A stretch of 64,000 nt of DNA from Flavobacterium sp. W4I14 (lineage in GTDB: Bacteria; Bacteroidota; Bacteroidia; Sphingobacteriales; Sphingobacteriaceae), in contig JAUSZU010000001.1 of NCBI GenBank assembly GCA_030817875.1, positions 4,154,001 through 4,218,000 of the forward strand, given 5' to 3'. Positions 43,512-53,012 of this stretch are shown here, piece after piece. Position numbers and translations under genes: made by a program. Each line of letters starts with the position of its first letter. Position 1 is the first letter of the stretch. Under the pieces are notes generated by a model. It searched no databases. It saw nothing but the letters and a program-made list of their open reading frames with translations, and was not told the origin of the DNA.

Positions 43512-45851
43512 TCATTTTAAGGCCAGAATCTCTTCATCTGACAACACCTTGTTCCAAACTTGTAATTCATCCAGTTTCCCTTTAAATCCACCAACTGTTT
43601 GAAGTGGAAAAAACAAAGTTTCCGATTTACGAACTTTCGTTTTGTCTTTATCTGTAAACACGATCCAGTTATCGTACAATCGTTTTTCGAGTTTACCATT
43701 TACATAAAGGCTGGTACCTTTATTGGTTCCGGTTATGACAACGTGTGTCCAGCAATTTTCGGGCAAAGCATATCCAAAATCAATATCATAACCTTCCCTT
43801 GAAAACCCAAGTTTGCCTGTGCCCGTCTGTTTTAATTTTACAGTAGCGTTAGGCGATTTGAATAATATTGCACCATCCAAATTGTTATTGGCAGGGTTTA
43901 CCCAAAAAGAAACAGTATAATTATATCCCATTTCAGTATATGGTAACCTGGCATAACTATCTTTTCCTGAAAATGATAAAGCTTTCTTTAAATATCCTTC
44001 AGTATAAGTTGTACCAGTAGTTTTGATTTGTTTGTCTTTTTTATCGAAATTAAAATGGGCTTTAAATGGTGCATCGTTTTTAGATAACTTTCCTCTTATG
44101 TTTAGTGATGGACCTTCTCCTATCTTTTTGCTTAAAACGTTAAAATCGTCGAACGTTAAAGTTGTATTATTTCCTCCCCACATCTTTTGTGCTAATACCT
44201 GCATGGCAGGAAACACCCTATCATGTACATCTTTTTCTGTAATTCCGTTGCCCACAATATCATTCCACACCGCAAAGGAACCACCTAATATAGTAGGATC
44301 GCCAGGCTGAAACTGAACGTTTCCGATCATAGAAGGTGTCCATTTATTATAAAGATTTTTAATATTCAGGTAATCGTAGTAGTATCCAGCTGCAGGTACA
44401 ATATATAGCCATCCATCAGGCGTACTGATTTGCTTATAGCCCAATTTTTTCATTTCAACCGGATTGGCATAACCGTTATACCAGGTATTCATCACCACAT
44501 TTTCTACTTTTACAGGAGTAGTGCCTTTTGCATGTGTTAACGCTCCCCAAAGCCTGACATCTTTTCCAAAACCTTCTACATATTTAATCATGCGATCGGT
44601 AAAAGCCCTAAAAACTTCTGCATCTTTCTTAGCATATTCATCTGTACCAATGTGAACTGCTTTACCCGTAAACACTGGGGTGCTGCCAGAAATATATTCT
44701 TTAAATACATTTTCCATAACCGTATAACTAAGCGGATTATGAAGATCGAGGTGATCCATGCCATATGCTTTACTGCCAATTTCGGGAATTACCTTGGTAA
44801 AGGCCAGTGCATGCGCCGGTGCATCAATTTCCGGAATAATACGAACAGCATAATTATCGGCTAACTGTTGTAGCGCAATAAATTCCTTTTTGGTGTAAGA
44901 ACCATCTTTTGCCGTCAGCCCGGGGTAGGTTGCATTTTCTAAACGGAAAGCCGAATAGGTATTGGCCCAATCATCGTTGAAATATTTTTTAAAACCATTG
45001 TCATTTAGGTGAATCTGAAAATCGTTCAATTTGTAGTAAGACATGAATTTCACATAATCTCTTAAAAACTGTATACTAAAGAACTTACGGCCAACATCGA
45101 GCACAAATCCGCGAACTTTAAACTCAGGGTAATCTCTTGCCAAACCTTTTGGAATGGAATTTTTCTGTTCCAGCAACTGTAACAAGGTTCTGGTTCCCCA
45201 GAATAATCCCTGATATTTTACTGCACTAATTGTAACATGGTCCTCGGTATTAAAGTAGTATCCTTCTTCGCCAATGCTTCTATCTGTCGCACTTAAGGTT
45301 AAAAAAATATCGCCTTTTTTAGCTTTACCTTTTACAATTAACAGGTTAAAACCCAACTGATCTTTCAGCTCTTGTTTTAAAATGCTTGCAGCGTTCTGCA
45401 ACTGTTTTTCATTCGCTGTATTTAAAACAATTCTGCTGGTTGCAGTCAAAGAGAAATTACCTTTACCACCATGCCATTCTCGTAAAGCAGGAATTACAAA
45501 GGGTTGCGGGTTAACACCTCCGTCTGAAAATTTCCCTGGTATAACAACCTGTTTAGATACATCGTACTTTATCGAATCGCTTGCCTGACTAATCAGTTCG
45601 AAATACAAGTTGACATTTGTTGCAACCAGTGGCGTGGTAATATCGCCAGATGGATTTACAACTGGTTCGCGATTACTTCCCTTGAATACTAAGGAATAAC
45701 CTTTTGGGCTTTCAGGAAGAATAATTTTCTTGTCGCCTGCCTTTATTTCTCTAATGTTAGGTACTGATTGAATAACCGTACTGTCTGTTTGACCGAATAA
45801 AAGGCCTTGAGTGACAATAATGAAACCAAGCGTAAATAGAATGCTTTTCAT
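43512..45851 (-). CDS. GH20 hexosaminidase with C-terminal LamG-like domain
   Basis: The 779-residue precursor has a signal peptide (MKSILFTLGFIIVTQGLLFG). A GH20b-like domain (about 115-235) precedes the barrel, which starts at FKVRGFVLDVGRKFFSIQ. The catalytic pair is Asp404-Glu405 in VHIGTDEYAKK; the usual GG before it is GT. Residues about 600-778 form a LamG/concanavalin-like domain (KAHFNFDKKDKQI, YTVSFWVNPANN, WTHVVITGTNKGTSLYVNGK). It probably removes N-acetylhexosamine from a glycan captured by the neighbouring SusC/D. It has its own operator, promoter and terminator. Confidence 0.9.
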   Translation of the reverse strand: MKSILFTLGFIIVTQGLLFGQTDSTVIQSVPNIREIKAGDKKIILPESPKGYSLVFKGSNREPVVNPSGDITTPLVATNVNLYFELISQASDSIKYDVSKQVVIPGKFSDGGVNPQPFVIPALREWHGGKGNFSLTATSRIVLNTANEKQLQNAASILKQELKDQLGFNLLIVKGKAKKGDIFLTLSATDRSIGEEGYYFNTEDHVTISAVKYQGLFWGTRTLLQLLEQKNSIPKGLARDYPEFKVRGFVLDVGRKFFSIQFLRDYVKFMSYYKLNDFQIHLNDNGFKKYFNDDWANTYSAFRLENATYPGLTAKDGSYTKKEFIALQQLADNYAVRIIPEIDAPAHALAFTKVIPEIGSKAYGMDHLDLHNPLSYTVMENVFKEYISGSTPVFTGKAVHIGTDEYAKKDAEVFRAFTDRMIKYVEGFGKDVRLWGALTHAKGTTPVKVENVVMNTWYNGYANPVEMKKLGYKQISTPDGWLYIVPAAGYYYDYLNIKNLYNKWTPSMIGNVQFQPGDPTILGGSFAVWNDIVGNGITEKDVHDRVFPAMQVLAQKMWGGNNTTLTFDDFNVLSKKIGEGPSLNIRGKLSKNDAPFKAHFNFDKKDKQIKTTGTTYTEGYLKKALSFSGKDSYARLPYTEMGYNYTVSFWVNPANNNLDGAILFKSPNATVKLKQTGTGKLGFSREGYDIDFGYALPENCWTHVVITGTNKGTSLYVNGKLEKRLYDNWIVFTDKDKTKVRKSETLFFPLQTVGGFKGKLDELQVWNKVLSDEEILALK

Positions 45852-45937
45852 ATGTAAATGATGAATTATTATTAGCGTTTAGCGTATTCCGTTCAGCACA
45901 TTACAGTTTTAATACTGAATATAATGCACTTATAAGT

Positions 45938-45945
45938 TAAAGATA
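45938..45945 (-). promoter_or_regulatory. Putative -7 element of the PUL GH20 gene
   Basis: Minus-strand TATCTTTA, identical to the octamer before susC; a TTG lies 21 bases upstream. The leader to the GH20 ATG is about 80 bases. Confidence 0.55.
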
Positions 45946-45981
45946 AACTAAACTTAGTTATACGCTCAAGTAAGTTTCGCG

Positions 45982-45991
45982 CAAACGTTTG
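45982..45991 (-). promoter_or_regulatory. LacI-type operator upstream of the GH20 gene
   Basis: CAAACGTTTG, read on the minus strand as CAAACGTTTGCGCG, shares 14 identical bases with the susC operator. Its centre is 45 bases upstream of the -7 element. Confidence 0.65.
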
Positions 45992-46015
45992 ATAAAATGA
46001 ATAGAACACAATGGA

Positions 46016-46050
46016 ATAAAAAAGCCGACACTGCATAAGCAATGTCGGCT
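46016..46050 (-). terminator. Terminator after susD (operon 1)
   Basis: AGCCGACACTGC, loop ATAA, GCAATGTCGGCT (one mismatch), then a T run on the minus strand. The stem resembles that at 43431-43464. Confidence 0.88.
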
Positions 46051-46075
46051 AGTAAAAAAACCGGGATGATATAAA

Positions 46076-47671
46076 TTATTTATCCCACCAAACTCTACCT
46101 GCAAGGTTATCGCCACCTGGTACAGCTGCAGAAGCAGCCTTGTAGTTAACACCATTTTTAGCTGCTTCCTCTACTGGATAAGGGAAACGACGGGGAATAG
46201 TTCCGTTAGTAGCATTTCCAGGATAAACCACGGGTGTTAAAGCCGGGAATCCAGACCTGCGCCAATTAGACCATGTTTCGTAAAAATCCAACATGGTGCA
46301 TGTATGTAGCCAATATTGGGTATTAATCATTTCTAGACCATTAGCTGCAATGTATGGATTGGCAATGGCATAGGCATCGGCTACAGTGCTTGATATCGCT
46401 AGGCTGGCGTCGTATTGAGATAAGAAAGTGATACCAGCAGATAAACCATTAGCGTAGTGGGCCGCGGCTGATCCACCAATTGCCCATCTTTGCGCAGCTT
46501 CTGCCAATAACAATTCACTTTCGGCATAAGTTAAGATAAAGGTAACACCATCTTTCTTAATCATTGCTGGGTTAGGTGATGAATAAGCAGGGAAAGTTGT
46601 ATAAGAAGCATCTTGCCTAATATCCCTACCAGCAATACCACTTAAATCTTTCCCATTAGGCATTCCTTTTTGAACAAGTGGATCGGCGCTGTAGTTAGGA
46701 TTTTGTGTCTTCGTATTTTCATCAAGGAAAAGCCCTGTAACGGCAACTTTTCCTAAACGTGGATCGTTCGCTGATTTTAATTTGTTAATAAAATTTTGTG
46801 ACCACTTCACATAATAATTTTCTTGTCCGCCGTCGCCAGCCAATACCTGACTGTTGCGGTTCTGCGTAACCCTTGCACCTGACACATCGTGTTTAACAAA
46901 GGCATTATCGTCATTGCTGGCCATGGTTTTACCAATTACCTTTTGTGCATAGGCTTTAGCTATATTTTCATCTACCTTGGTTAAGCGCATGGCTATACGC
47001 AATAATAAAGTGTTACCGAATCTTTTCCATTTATTGATGTCTCCTTTATAAATGGCATCTCCTGTAACTTTATCACCATTCACATCCAATGCATTAGTTG
47101 CTTCTTCTACCTCTTTTAATAAATCGGTATAAATTGCCTGTTGCTTATCATATTTAGGTGCTAAATTACCTGTATAATAACCTTGTCCTGCTTCCGAATA
47201 AGGCACATCACCGTACAGATCGGTAATACGCTCAAAAATTAAAGCTTTCCATAAACGTGCAACCTGGCGTACGTTATTATACTTAGAAGATCCTTTTGTA
47301 AATTCAACAATATCAACAATAGGTTTAACCTGTTCTACATAAGCACCAACAGATGTACTGCCCCAATAAGCTGCAGTATAACCTTCATTAAGCAAGTACT
47401 TATCTCCTGCCCAATAGCTTACAACAGTAGAAAGTCCCTGCATCATCGTAGATGAATAAATTAAATTCCCTCTCCAGGTATCATAAGCGAAATCGATGCT
47501 CCCAGTGTAAGTAAGCTGAGCGGTAGTTAAGGTAAAATTAGGATCGAAAGTAGCTGCCCCATATGCAGAAGGATTGGTATTGATATCTTCGAAATCTTTG
47601 GTGCAACCAGAGATTATTAACATGCCGATACAAAGTAACAGGCTATATTTTTTTAATATGTTTGTTTTCAT
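46076..47671 (-). CDS. SusD-like outer-membrane lipoprotein (SusD-like_2 type, operon 1)
   Basis: The 531-residue precursor has a lipoprotein signal with MLIISGCTKDFEDINTNPSA (Cys23). The DINTNP(S)A start and the later TTAQLTYTGSIDFAYDTWRG, VRQVARLWKALIFERITDLYG with GDVPYSEAGQG, and AESELLLAEAAQRWAIGG mark the SusD-like_2 (PF12771-like) subfamily, distinct from the SusD at 38491. It is expected to bind glycan with the SusC encoded 18 bases upstream. The C terminus has NGTIPRRFPYPVEEAAKNGVNY, also typical. Confidence 0.93.
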   Translation of the reverse strand: MKTNILKKYSLLLCIGMLIISGCTKDFEDINTNPSAYGAATFDPNFTLTTAQLTYTGSIDFAYDTWRGNLIYSSTMMQGLSTVVSYWAGDKYLLNEGYTAAYWGSTSVGAYVEQVKPIVDIVEFTKGSSKYNNVRQVARLWKALIFERITDLYGDVPYSEAGQGYYTGNLAPKYDKQQAIYTDLLKEVEEATNALDVNGDKVTGDAIYKGDINKWKRFGNTLLLRIAMRLTKVDENIAKAYAQKVIGKTMASNDDNAFVKHDVSGARVTQNRNSQVLAGDGGQENYYVKWSQNFINKLKSANDPRLGKVAVTGLFLDENTKTQNPNYSADPLVQKGMPNGKDLSGIAGRDIRQDASYTTFPAYSSPNPAMIKKDGVTFILTYAESELLLAEAAQRWAIGGSAAAHYANGLSAGITFLSQYDASLAISSTVADAYAIANPYIAANGLEMINTQYWLHTCTMLDFYETWSNWRRSGFPALTPVVYPGNATNGTIPRRFPYPVEEAAKNGVNYKAASAAVPGGDNLAGRVWWDK

Positions 47672-47689
47672 TGTTCTGTCTGTTTAAAA

Positions 47690-50600
47690 TTAAAGTTTCA
47701 CACTAAGGTTTACGCCAAATGTTCTAACCGGCGGTACACCACCTAGCTCCAATCCTGGAAAAGTAGCATTATAACTGGACTCGGGGTCGATGTTATCCGT
47801 CTTTTTCATTAGGATGAATAAATTTCGACCGACAAAACTTACATTTAAACCATGTATTTTGTTCTTGAACATTTTGGCTGGAAAGTTATAACCTAAGGTC
47901 ATCTGTCTGAGCTTTATGAAACTAGCATCCTGTACAAATTTATTTGAAACATTATCTGCTGACAGCTGGTAGTAAGTTGCTGCGGTATTGCCCAAGGCCT
48001 CACGATTTTCCAGTGTAGCTTGATGCAAACCGAACACGTAACCATAATAATCAGTAGCAGAGAATACTTTTCCTCCCCATTTACCATCAATCAAAAATGA
48101 TAATATTGCACCTTTATAATTAAATTCGTTGTTCCAACCGGCAAACCATTTATTGTAAGCAGAACCGTATGCAACAAGATCGCCTCGTTGAGGTGCACCG
48201 TTTGCACCAAGCATGACTTTTCCTGCTGCATCATATTTATAATCATATGCCATTACCTGCGAGGCTGCTTTGCCTGGAATGTTCTGTAAAAATCCAACAC
48301 CAGGGCGTGAGGTTGCTATAAGGTTTGAGGTTACACCATCGGCAAGAGAAATTACCTTATTATCGTTGTAAGATCCGTTTAAAGATGATGTCCACACAAA
48401 ATCTTTACTTTTTAATACCTGTCCAGACAGCAATAATTCAACACCTTTGTTTTCGATCTTACCAGAATTTAAAACGGCTCCACTATAACCGGTTGAAGTC
48501 GAGGTAGTAACAAAAGTGATTTCATCTTTAGAAGTTTTTTTATACCAGGTGAGATCGAGGTTCAAGCGATCTCCTAAAAAACGCATTTCGGTACCAACTT
48601 CCAATTCGGTTGCTTTTGATGCTTTTAATGCCGAATTTGGAATATTTACGTTAGAAATAGTGCCTAACGGCAAACCATTTAACACTTCACTCCTTAAGCT
48701 GTAGGTTAATAAAGTTTGATAAGGATCTGTTGCCTGACCAACAACTGCGTAGCCAGCCCTCACTTTACCAAAAGTTAAGAAAGATGGTTTCCAAAGTTCA
48801 GAAAAAACAAATGAGCCACTAACCGATGGGTAAAATACACTCAATTTATTGTCTTTACCTGGTGTTGCTAAGGTAGAGAACCAATCGGTACGGCCACTTC
48901 CTGTTAAATAAAAAATGTCTTTATAGGCAAGTTCCAAAGTACCATATACAGACTGGGTTTCGGCTACGGATGCTACATATGCTACTGATTTATTCTTGGC
49001 ATTTAGAATATTATAAACACCAAAAACTGCAAAATCCGCCCCACTGTTTGTTGTCTGATTAACATTTGTTCTACGGTAACTAGCCCCAATATTCGGTGTA
49101 ACAGCAAAATCTTCATCTATTTTAAAAGGTTTGCCTACTAAAACATCCACATTCACGTCGGCAAACTTAGTTGCCTGTTCTACAATTTTACCGGGTGCAT
49201 AATAAGCGGTACCTGATGGCACCACGTTTTTATAGCTGTCGGTATAGGCGTCACGTCCGGCACGCCCCTGTAAAAACAGCCCATTATCAAAAGTATATTT
49301 TGCACTGAACGAACTGATTAAACGGTCGCGTTTGGTATCGTTTATAAACTCGTTTGCAGCGAACCAAGGATTGGTTGCATAAGCATTGCCTTTATTGTAT
49401 TGGATCTCATTTCCATTCGCGTCTTTCCACGGTTTAAGATCATTTACACTTACACTTGTTGGTAAAAAAGCAACATTATAATTGGCATTACCTGCACCGT
49501 CTGAAACCATTGGCCTGTTTTTCGCCTGCTCTAAAATGTAATTCATGCGGGCATCGATAGTTAGGCGTTTAACCGGATTAAAAGTACCTGTAAAATTAAA
49601 AGACTGTCTGTTCAAACCTGAATTTGGAACTACCGAATTATTATGAACATCGTTAGCTGATAAACGGATAGTACCGCCATCAAAACTTTTGTTCAATGCC
49701 AAAGTGTTAGACCACGTACCTCCGGTACGGTAAAAATCTTCGATGTTGTTTTTCTGTGCAGTATAAGGTCTGGAAACACCATCAAACTGGATTACATTAG
49801 ATCCATCTAATTTTGCTCCCCAGCTGGAACCACCAACCTGTGCAGCTGCAGCTGCATCAGTAGGTTTTACACCATTGGCACCTTGTCCATAAACATATTG
49901 CCAGTTGGTTCTGTCCATAACCTGTTCTGCTACATAATTACTATTAAATTCTATGCTATTTCCCTTTCCACTCTTTGTGGTAATTAAAATTACACCTGCT
50001 TTTGCACGATAGCCATACAATGCCGATGCTGCTGCACCTTTCAGCACCGAAATACTTTCAATATCGTCAGGATTTAAATTCCCAACAGCATCTCCTAAAT
50101 CTGGAGCATTATCATATTGACCGCCCGAGTTACCATTGCCATTGAGATTATTTAAACCCACCGGTTTATTCTCCATCGGCACCCCATTAATTACATATAA
50201 GGGTTGATTAGTTTGACTTAAACTAGAAACACCACGGATGGTTACACTGGTTGCTGCTCCCGCGCCACCAGAGGTAGAACTAATATCCAGACCAGCCACT
50301 TTACCAACCAAAGAGTTGGCCACATTATTTTCCCTTGCCTGGGTTAGCGTTTCACCGCTAACTTGCGTAACCGAATAACCTAAGGCCCTTCTTTCTTTTT
50401 TGATACCCAAAGCAGTAACCACCACATCGGTAAGTTGTTTGGTATCTTCTGATAATACGATATCGATATTGGTCTGCGAACCGATGGCAATTTCCTTGGT
50501 TTGAAAACCAGCATAAGAAATTACCAGAATTGCATTTTCAGGTGCATTTAATGCAAATTTACCATTCACATCGGTAGAAGTACCAATGCCTGTTCCTTTA

Positions 50601-51034
50601 ACCCTAACACTTGCGCCAGGCAAAACCCCTCCAAGGGCATCTTTAACAGTTCCTGAAATCGGGACTTCTTTATTTTTGCTAATTACGATCAAGCCACCAT
50701 CCGAAACAGAATATTTCAGGTTGGTTCTGTTTAAAATGGCTGCCAATACATCAGTAACCAAAGTATTGGTTACAGTAATGCTTACATCCTTATTTACAGG
50801 AACGTAAGAAGAGCTGTAAACAAAATGGTAACTGCTTTGCTGCTCAATAATCTGTAATACCCTGGCTAGCTTTGTTTTCTTAACATCCAAAGAAATTTTT
50901 TCCTGAGAAAAAACCGATGCCGAAACATTAAGACAGGTAATGAAAACCACAATACAGGCTAGTTTCATTAGCATAATGAATTTTAGAAGCGCTTTATATT
51001 TTGGGCGCCCTTGCAGTAAGTAATAATAAATCAT
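47690..51034 (-). CDS. SusC/RagA TonB-dependent receptor with STN signalling domain (operon 1)
   Basis: From ATG 51034 the protein has 1114 residues. After an N-terminal hydrophobic export segment (LMKLACIVVFITCLNVSASV), an STN domain (about 45-120, KISLDVKKTKLARVLQIIEQ) precedes the carboxypeptidase-regulatory-like domain (PISGTVKDALGGVLPGASVR), the plug (LVGKVAGLDI, YVINGVPMENKP, VLKGAAASALYGYRAKAGVI) and barrel. The STN domain links the transporter to the adjacent FecR/sigma pair: ligand binding should relay to FecR and release the ECF sigma factor. A TTG start at 51073 would add 13 residues and is less likely. Confidence 0.94.
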   Translation of the reverse strand: MIYYYLLQGRPKYKALLKFIMLMKLACIVVFITCLNVSASVFSQEKISLDVKKTKLARVLQIIEQQSSYHFVYSSSYVPVNKDVSITVTNTLVTDVLAAILNRTNLKYSVSDGGLIVISKNKEVPISGTVKDALGGVLPGASVRVKGTGIGTSTDVNGKFALNAPENAILVISYAGFQTKEIAIGSQTNIDIVLSEDTKQLTDVVVTALGIKKERRALGYSVTQVSGETLTQARENNVANSLVGKVAGLDISSTSGGAGAATSVTIRGVSSLSQTNQPLYVINGVPMENKPVGLNNLNGNGNSGGQYDNAPDLGDAVGNLNPDDIESISVLKGAAASALYGYRAKAGVILITTKSGKGNSIEFNSNYVAEQVMDRTNWQYVYGQGANGVKPTDAAAAAQVGGSSWGAKLDGSNVIQFDGVSRPYTAQKNNIEDFYRTGGTWSNTLALNKSFDGGTIRLSANDVHNNSVVPNSGLNRQSFNFTGTFNPVKRLTIDARMNYILEQAKNRPMVSDGAGNANYNVAFLPTSVSVNDLKPWKDANGNEIQYNKGNAYATNPWFAANEFINDTKRDRLISSFSAKYTFDNGLFLQGRAGRDAYTDSYKNVVPSGTAYYAPGKIVEQATKFADVNVDVLVGKPFKIDEDFAVTPNIGASYRRTNVNQTTNSGADFAVFGVYNILNAKNKSVAYVASVAETQSVYGTLELAYKDIFYLTGSGRTDWFSTLATPGKDNKLSVFYPSVSGSFVFSELWKPSFLTFGKVRAGYAVVGQATDPYQTLLTYSLRSEVLNGLPLGTISNVNIPNSALKASKATELEVGTEMRFLGDRLNLDLTWYKKTSKDEITFVTTSTSTGYSGAVLNSGKIENKGVELLLSGQVLKSKDFVWTSSLNGSYNDNKVISLADGVTSNLIATSRPGVGFLQNIPGKAASQVMAYDYKYDAAGKVMLGANGAPQRGDLVAYGSAYNKWFAGWNNEFNYKGAILSFLIDGKWGGKVFSATDYYGYVFGLHQATLENREALGNTAATYYQLSADNVSNKFVQDASFIKLRQMTLGYNFPAKMFKNKIHGLNVSFVGRNLFILMKKTDNIDPESSYNATFPGLELGGVPPVRTFGVNLSVKL

Positions 51035-51122
51035 ATTTTTGTTTTTTTGGTTGCATAAAGTTCTTGGCAGCAATCTGTTTGCGCATAAACTGCCATTAAT
51101 TAATCAAAAGAGAAATTTACAA

Positions 51123-51144
51123 GGGCGGTGCTCCAACACCGTCC
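51123..51144 (-). promoter_or_regulatory. Hairpin between fecR and susC (possible attenuator)
   Basis: GGGCGGTG, loop CTCCAA, CACCGTCC. On the plus strand a T6 run follows, on the minus strand (direction of fecR to susC transcription) only a weak T-rich stretch. It may partly stop read-through into susC. Confidence 0.45.
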
Positions 51145-51154
51145 TTTTTTCTTT

Positions 51155-52222
51155 CTATTTCGAGATGGTTACCTGTTTTCCTTTTATCTCATATTTAAAA
51201 TTATTTTCAGTGTCTTTTAAAGCTTGTAAAACCTGTTCGATACTTTCGTTTGTTATTGTGGCTGTGAAGCGGTATTTTTCTATTGAAGGATCTGTAAATC
51301 TGATTTCTACATTGTACCATTTTTCTAAAACATTCTTAATCTCATCAAAATCCTGATCGTATATTTCAATCCGGTTCTGTGTCCAGGCAGTTTCTACAAT
51401 GGTGCTATCTTTAATCTTTGTGTAATGGTTAATGGTAATTTCGGGCTGTAAAGCAGTAGGCTTAAGCAATTTGCTTTTTTGTTGCGGCGCAACGCTCTTG
51501 TAAAAAGTAACTTTCTGACTTGGTTTTAAAGTAATGGTTCCGCCATTTCCATTTACGGCCTCCATGGTAATTAAGCCTCGGATTAAAGTTGCTTCTGAAG
51601 TTGTTTCATCAGGATATGCTTTCACATTAAAAGCAGTACCCAGCACATTAATGTTAAAATCGGCTGTGTGTACTTTAAAAGGTTTATTTTTATCATGAGC
51701 CACATCAAAAAAAGCCTCGCCCCTTAGGGTAACCTCCCTGTATTGATCGTTAAAACCTTTGGTTACAGATAAAGAACTTTTTGCGTTTAATAGCACTGAT
51801 GTTCCATCCTGAAGTTTAATTTTTTTACGTTCGCCACTTTTTGTGGTAAAAGTATAAACCTCCTCTATAGCATTTTTCGTATTGTTGTACTTAAAGTAGG
51901 TGTTATAAACCAATACTGAACCAAGCACTAAAACCAATGCTGCTGCTATTTTAAGCCATAAATAACGGTTCAGTTTAACTACTTTTTCTTGGGGAAACAT
52001 ACTTTCCTTTAAACTTTCTGTCTGTTTATTTAATGGGCGTTTATTCCCGCTCAAGATCACATAAAGTTTTTTTGCTTCTGCAATTACTGCAGCCTGCTCG
52101 GGGTGGGCATTAATGTACTTTTCCCAATATCCAATGCAAAGCTTATCGGTTCCAGCACAATACTGCTGAAAAGTACTATCGACAAGAAAATCTTCTGCAT
52201 TGAATTTACTTCTATCAACCAT
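51155..52222 (-). CDS. FecR-family anti-sigma factor
   Basis: The 355-residue protein has a cytoplasmic N-terminal part (1-85), one transmembrane helix (about 86-106, LWLKIAAALVLVLGSVLVYN), a FecR domain (about 120-215) with TKSGERKKIKLQDGTSVLLN, RGEAFFDVAHDKNKPFKVHT and FNINVLGTAFNVKAY, and a C-terminal domain with NVLEKWYNVEIRF and FTATITNESIEQVLQALKDT typical of Bacteroidota FecR. It holds the sigma factor and receives the signal from the STN-containing SusC. Gene order sigma, fecR, susC, susD supports this. Confidence 0.94.
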   Translation of the reverse strand: MVDRSKFNAEDFLVDSTFQQYCAGTDKLCIGYWEKYINAHPEQAAVIAEAKKLYVILSGNKRPLNKQTESLKESMFPQEKVVKLNRYLWLKIAAALVLVLGSVLVYNTYFKYNNTKNAIEEVYTFTTKSGERKKIKLQDGTSVLLNAKSSLSVTKGFNDQYREVTLRGEAFFDVAHDKNKPFKVHTADFNINVLGTAFNVKAYPDETTSEATLIRGLITMEAVNGNGGTITLKPSQKVTFYKSVAPQQKSKLLKPTALQPEITINHYTKIKDSTIVETAWTQNRIEIYDQDFDEIKNVLEKWYNVEIRFTDPSIEKYRFTATITNESIEQVLQALKDTENNFKYEIKGKQVTISK

Positions 52223-53012
52223 TCTTATTTGCCTTTTATATATCAGTGCCCAAAAGCTTTACTTTTTCCTAAGGAAATTTTAACTTTTTTTTAATATAGC
52301 GGAATATGTGCCCTGAGTGAGGGCACAACAAAGAAATTTAATTTGCAGGAATGCCGATTAAGAAATACAAAGGAGTTAATCCGCTGAAGGCTCAAGCAGT
52401 TTTTATGTTTTTTTTCTGGGAAAGCAATTGCAGAAGCATTTGGGTTTGATAGTCCTGCTATCCGCTTTATTTCATATCGCTCCTATCAGGTTTAGGTGGC
52501 CGAGGCTGTATCACTATTGAAGGTTGCAGGGAGCAGGACAGTTAAACCGCCAAGAACCACACACCTCATTCCCTAAACCCGGTAGTAACGGAAATCCTTT
52601 TTATTGCTTAAAACCATATTTAACTACAACGTTTATTTGCAATAAAAAGATTGGAGTGCATAACGGACTACAGTACCTACGGAGACAGGAATGCTCGTTT
52701 TTCAAAATATAAAATCCAATATCTCAAACTGGCAGACTTTGAGGATAGAAAGACTTCAGAAGTTTTAAGTATTAATTTTTTGGGCGTTTTAACACGCTAT
52801 CCGCTGTATCTTTTGGCTTTCCTCCGACGGGCTCAGGATAACACCAAAAGGATGCCGCTCCTATCGTTAACGCAGATTTTCTGCCCAGATCAGAAGTTTA
52901 TAAAGGAATTGAGCGCCGGAGGAAACTTCGAAAGTTTTAAGATGAATTGAATTAACCGTAAAAGCTCTCTCTATTCCGCTGCGCTGCAATCGAGATGACG
53001 AAATGCGGAGAT
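52223..53012. other. Gene-free stretch with large repeat copy C between fecR and the sigma gene
   Basis: Sigma and fecR genes, usually close together, are here separated by about 790 bases without a credible gene. It contains copy C of the inverted-end element (52410-52880) and an ATTCCGCTGCGCTGCAATCG repeat fragment near 52974. Short frames such as 52651-52950 run through these repeats and are not believed. Confidence 0.75.
52410..52880. repeat. Large inverted-end repeat element, copy C
   Basis: The left end AAAGCAATTGCAGAAGC is the near-perfect inverse of the right end of copy A (AAGAGCAATTGCAGTAGG on its other strand). GATAGTCCTGCTATCCGCTT, CTCCTATCAGGTTTAGGTGG and AAGAACCACACACC follow in the order of copy A. 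A second GCTATCCGCTGTATCTTTTG unit at 52796-52815 pairs through CTTTTGG (52810-52816) with CCAAAAG (52844-52850), then GATGCCGCTCCTATCGTTAA. The right boundary is uncertain. Confidence 0.6.

Noticed and set aside
51035..51073. TTG start for the STN-bearing SusC
   Set aside because: ATG at 51034 precedes the export segment; the extra 13 residues are polar and unlike a leader.
52651..52950. 99-codon plus-strand frame
   Set aside because: Lies inside repeat copy C between sigma and fecR; composition follows the repeat.
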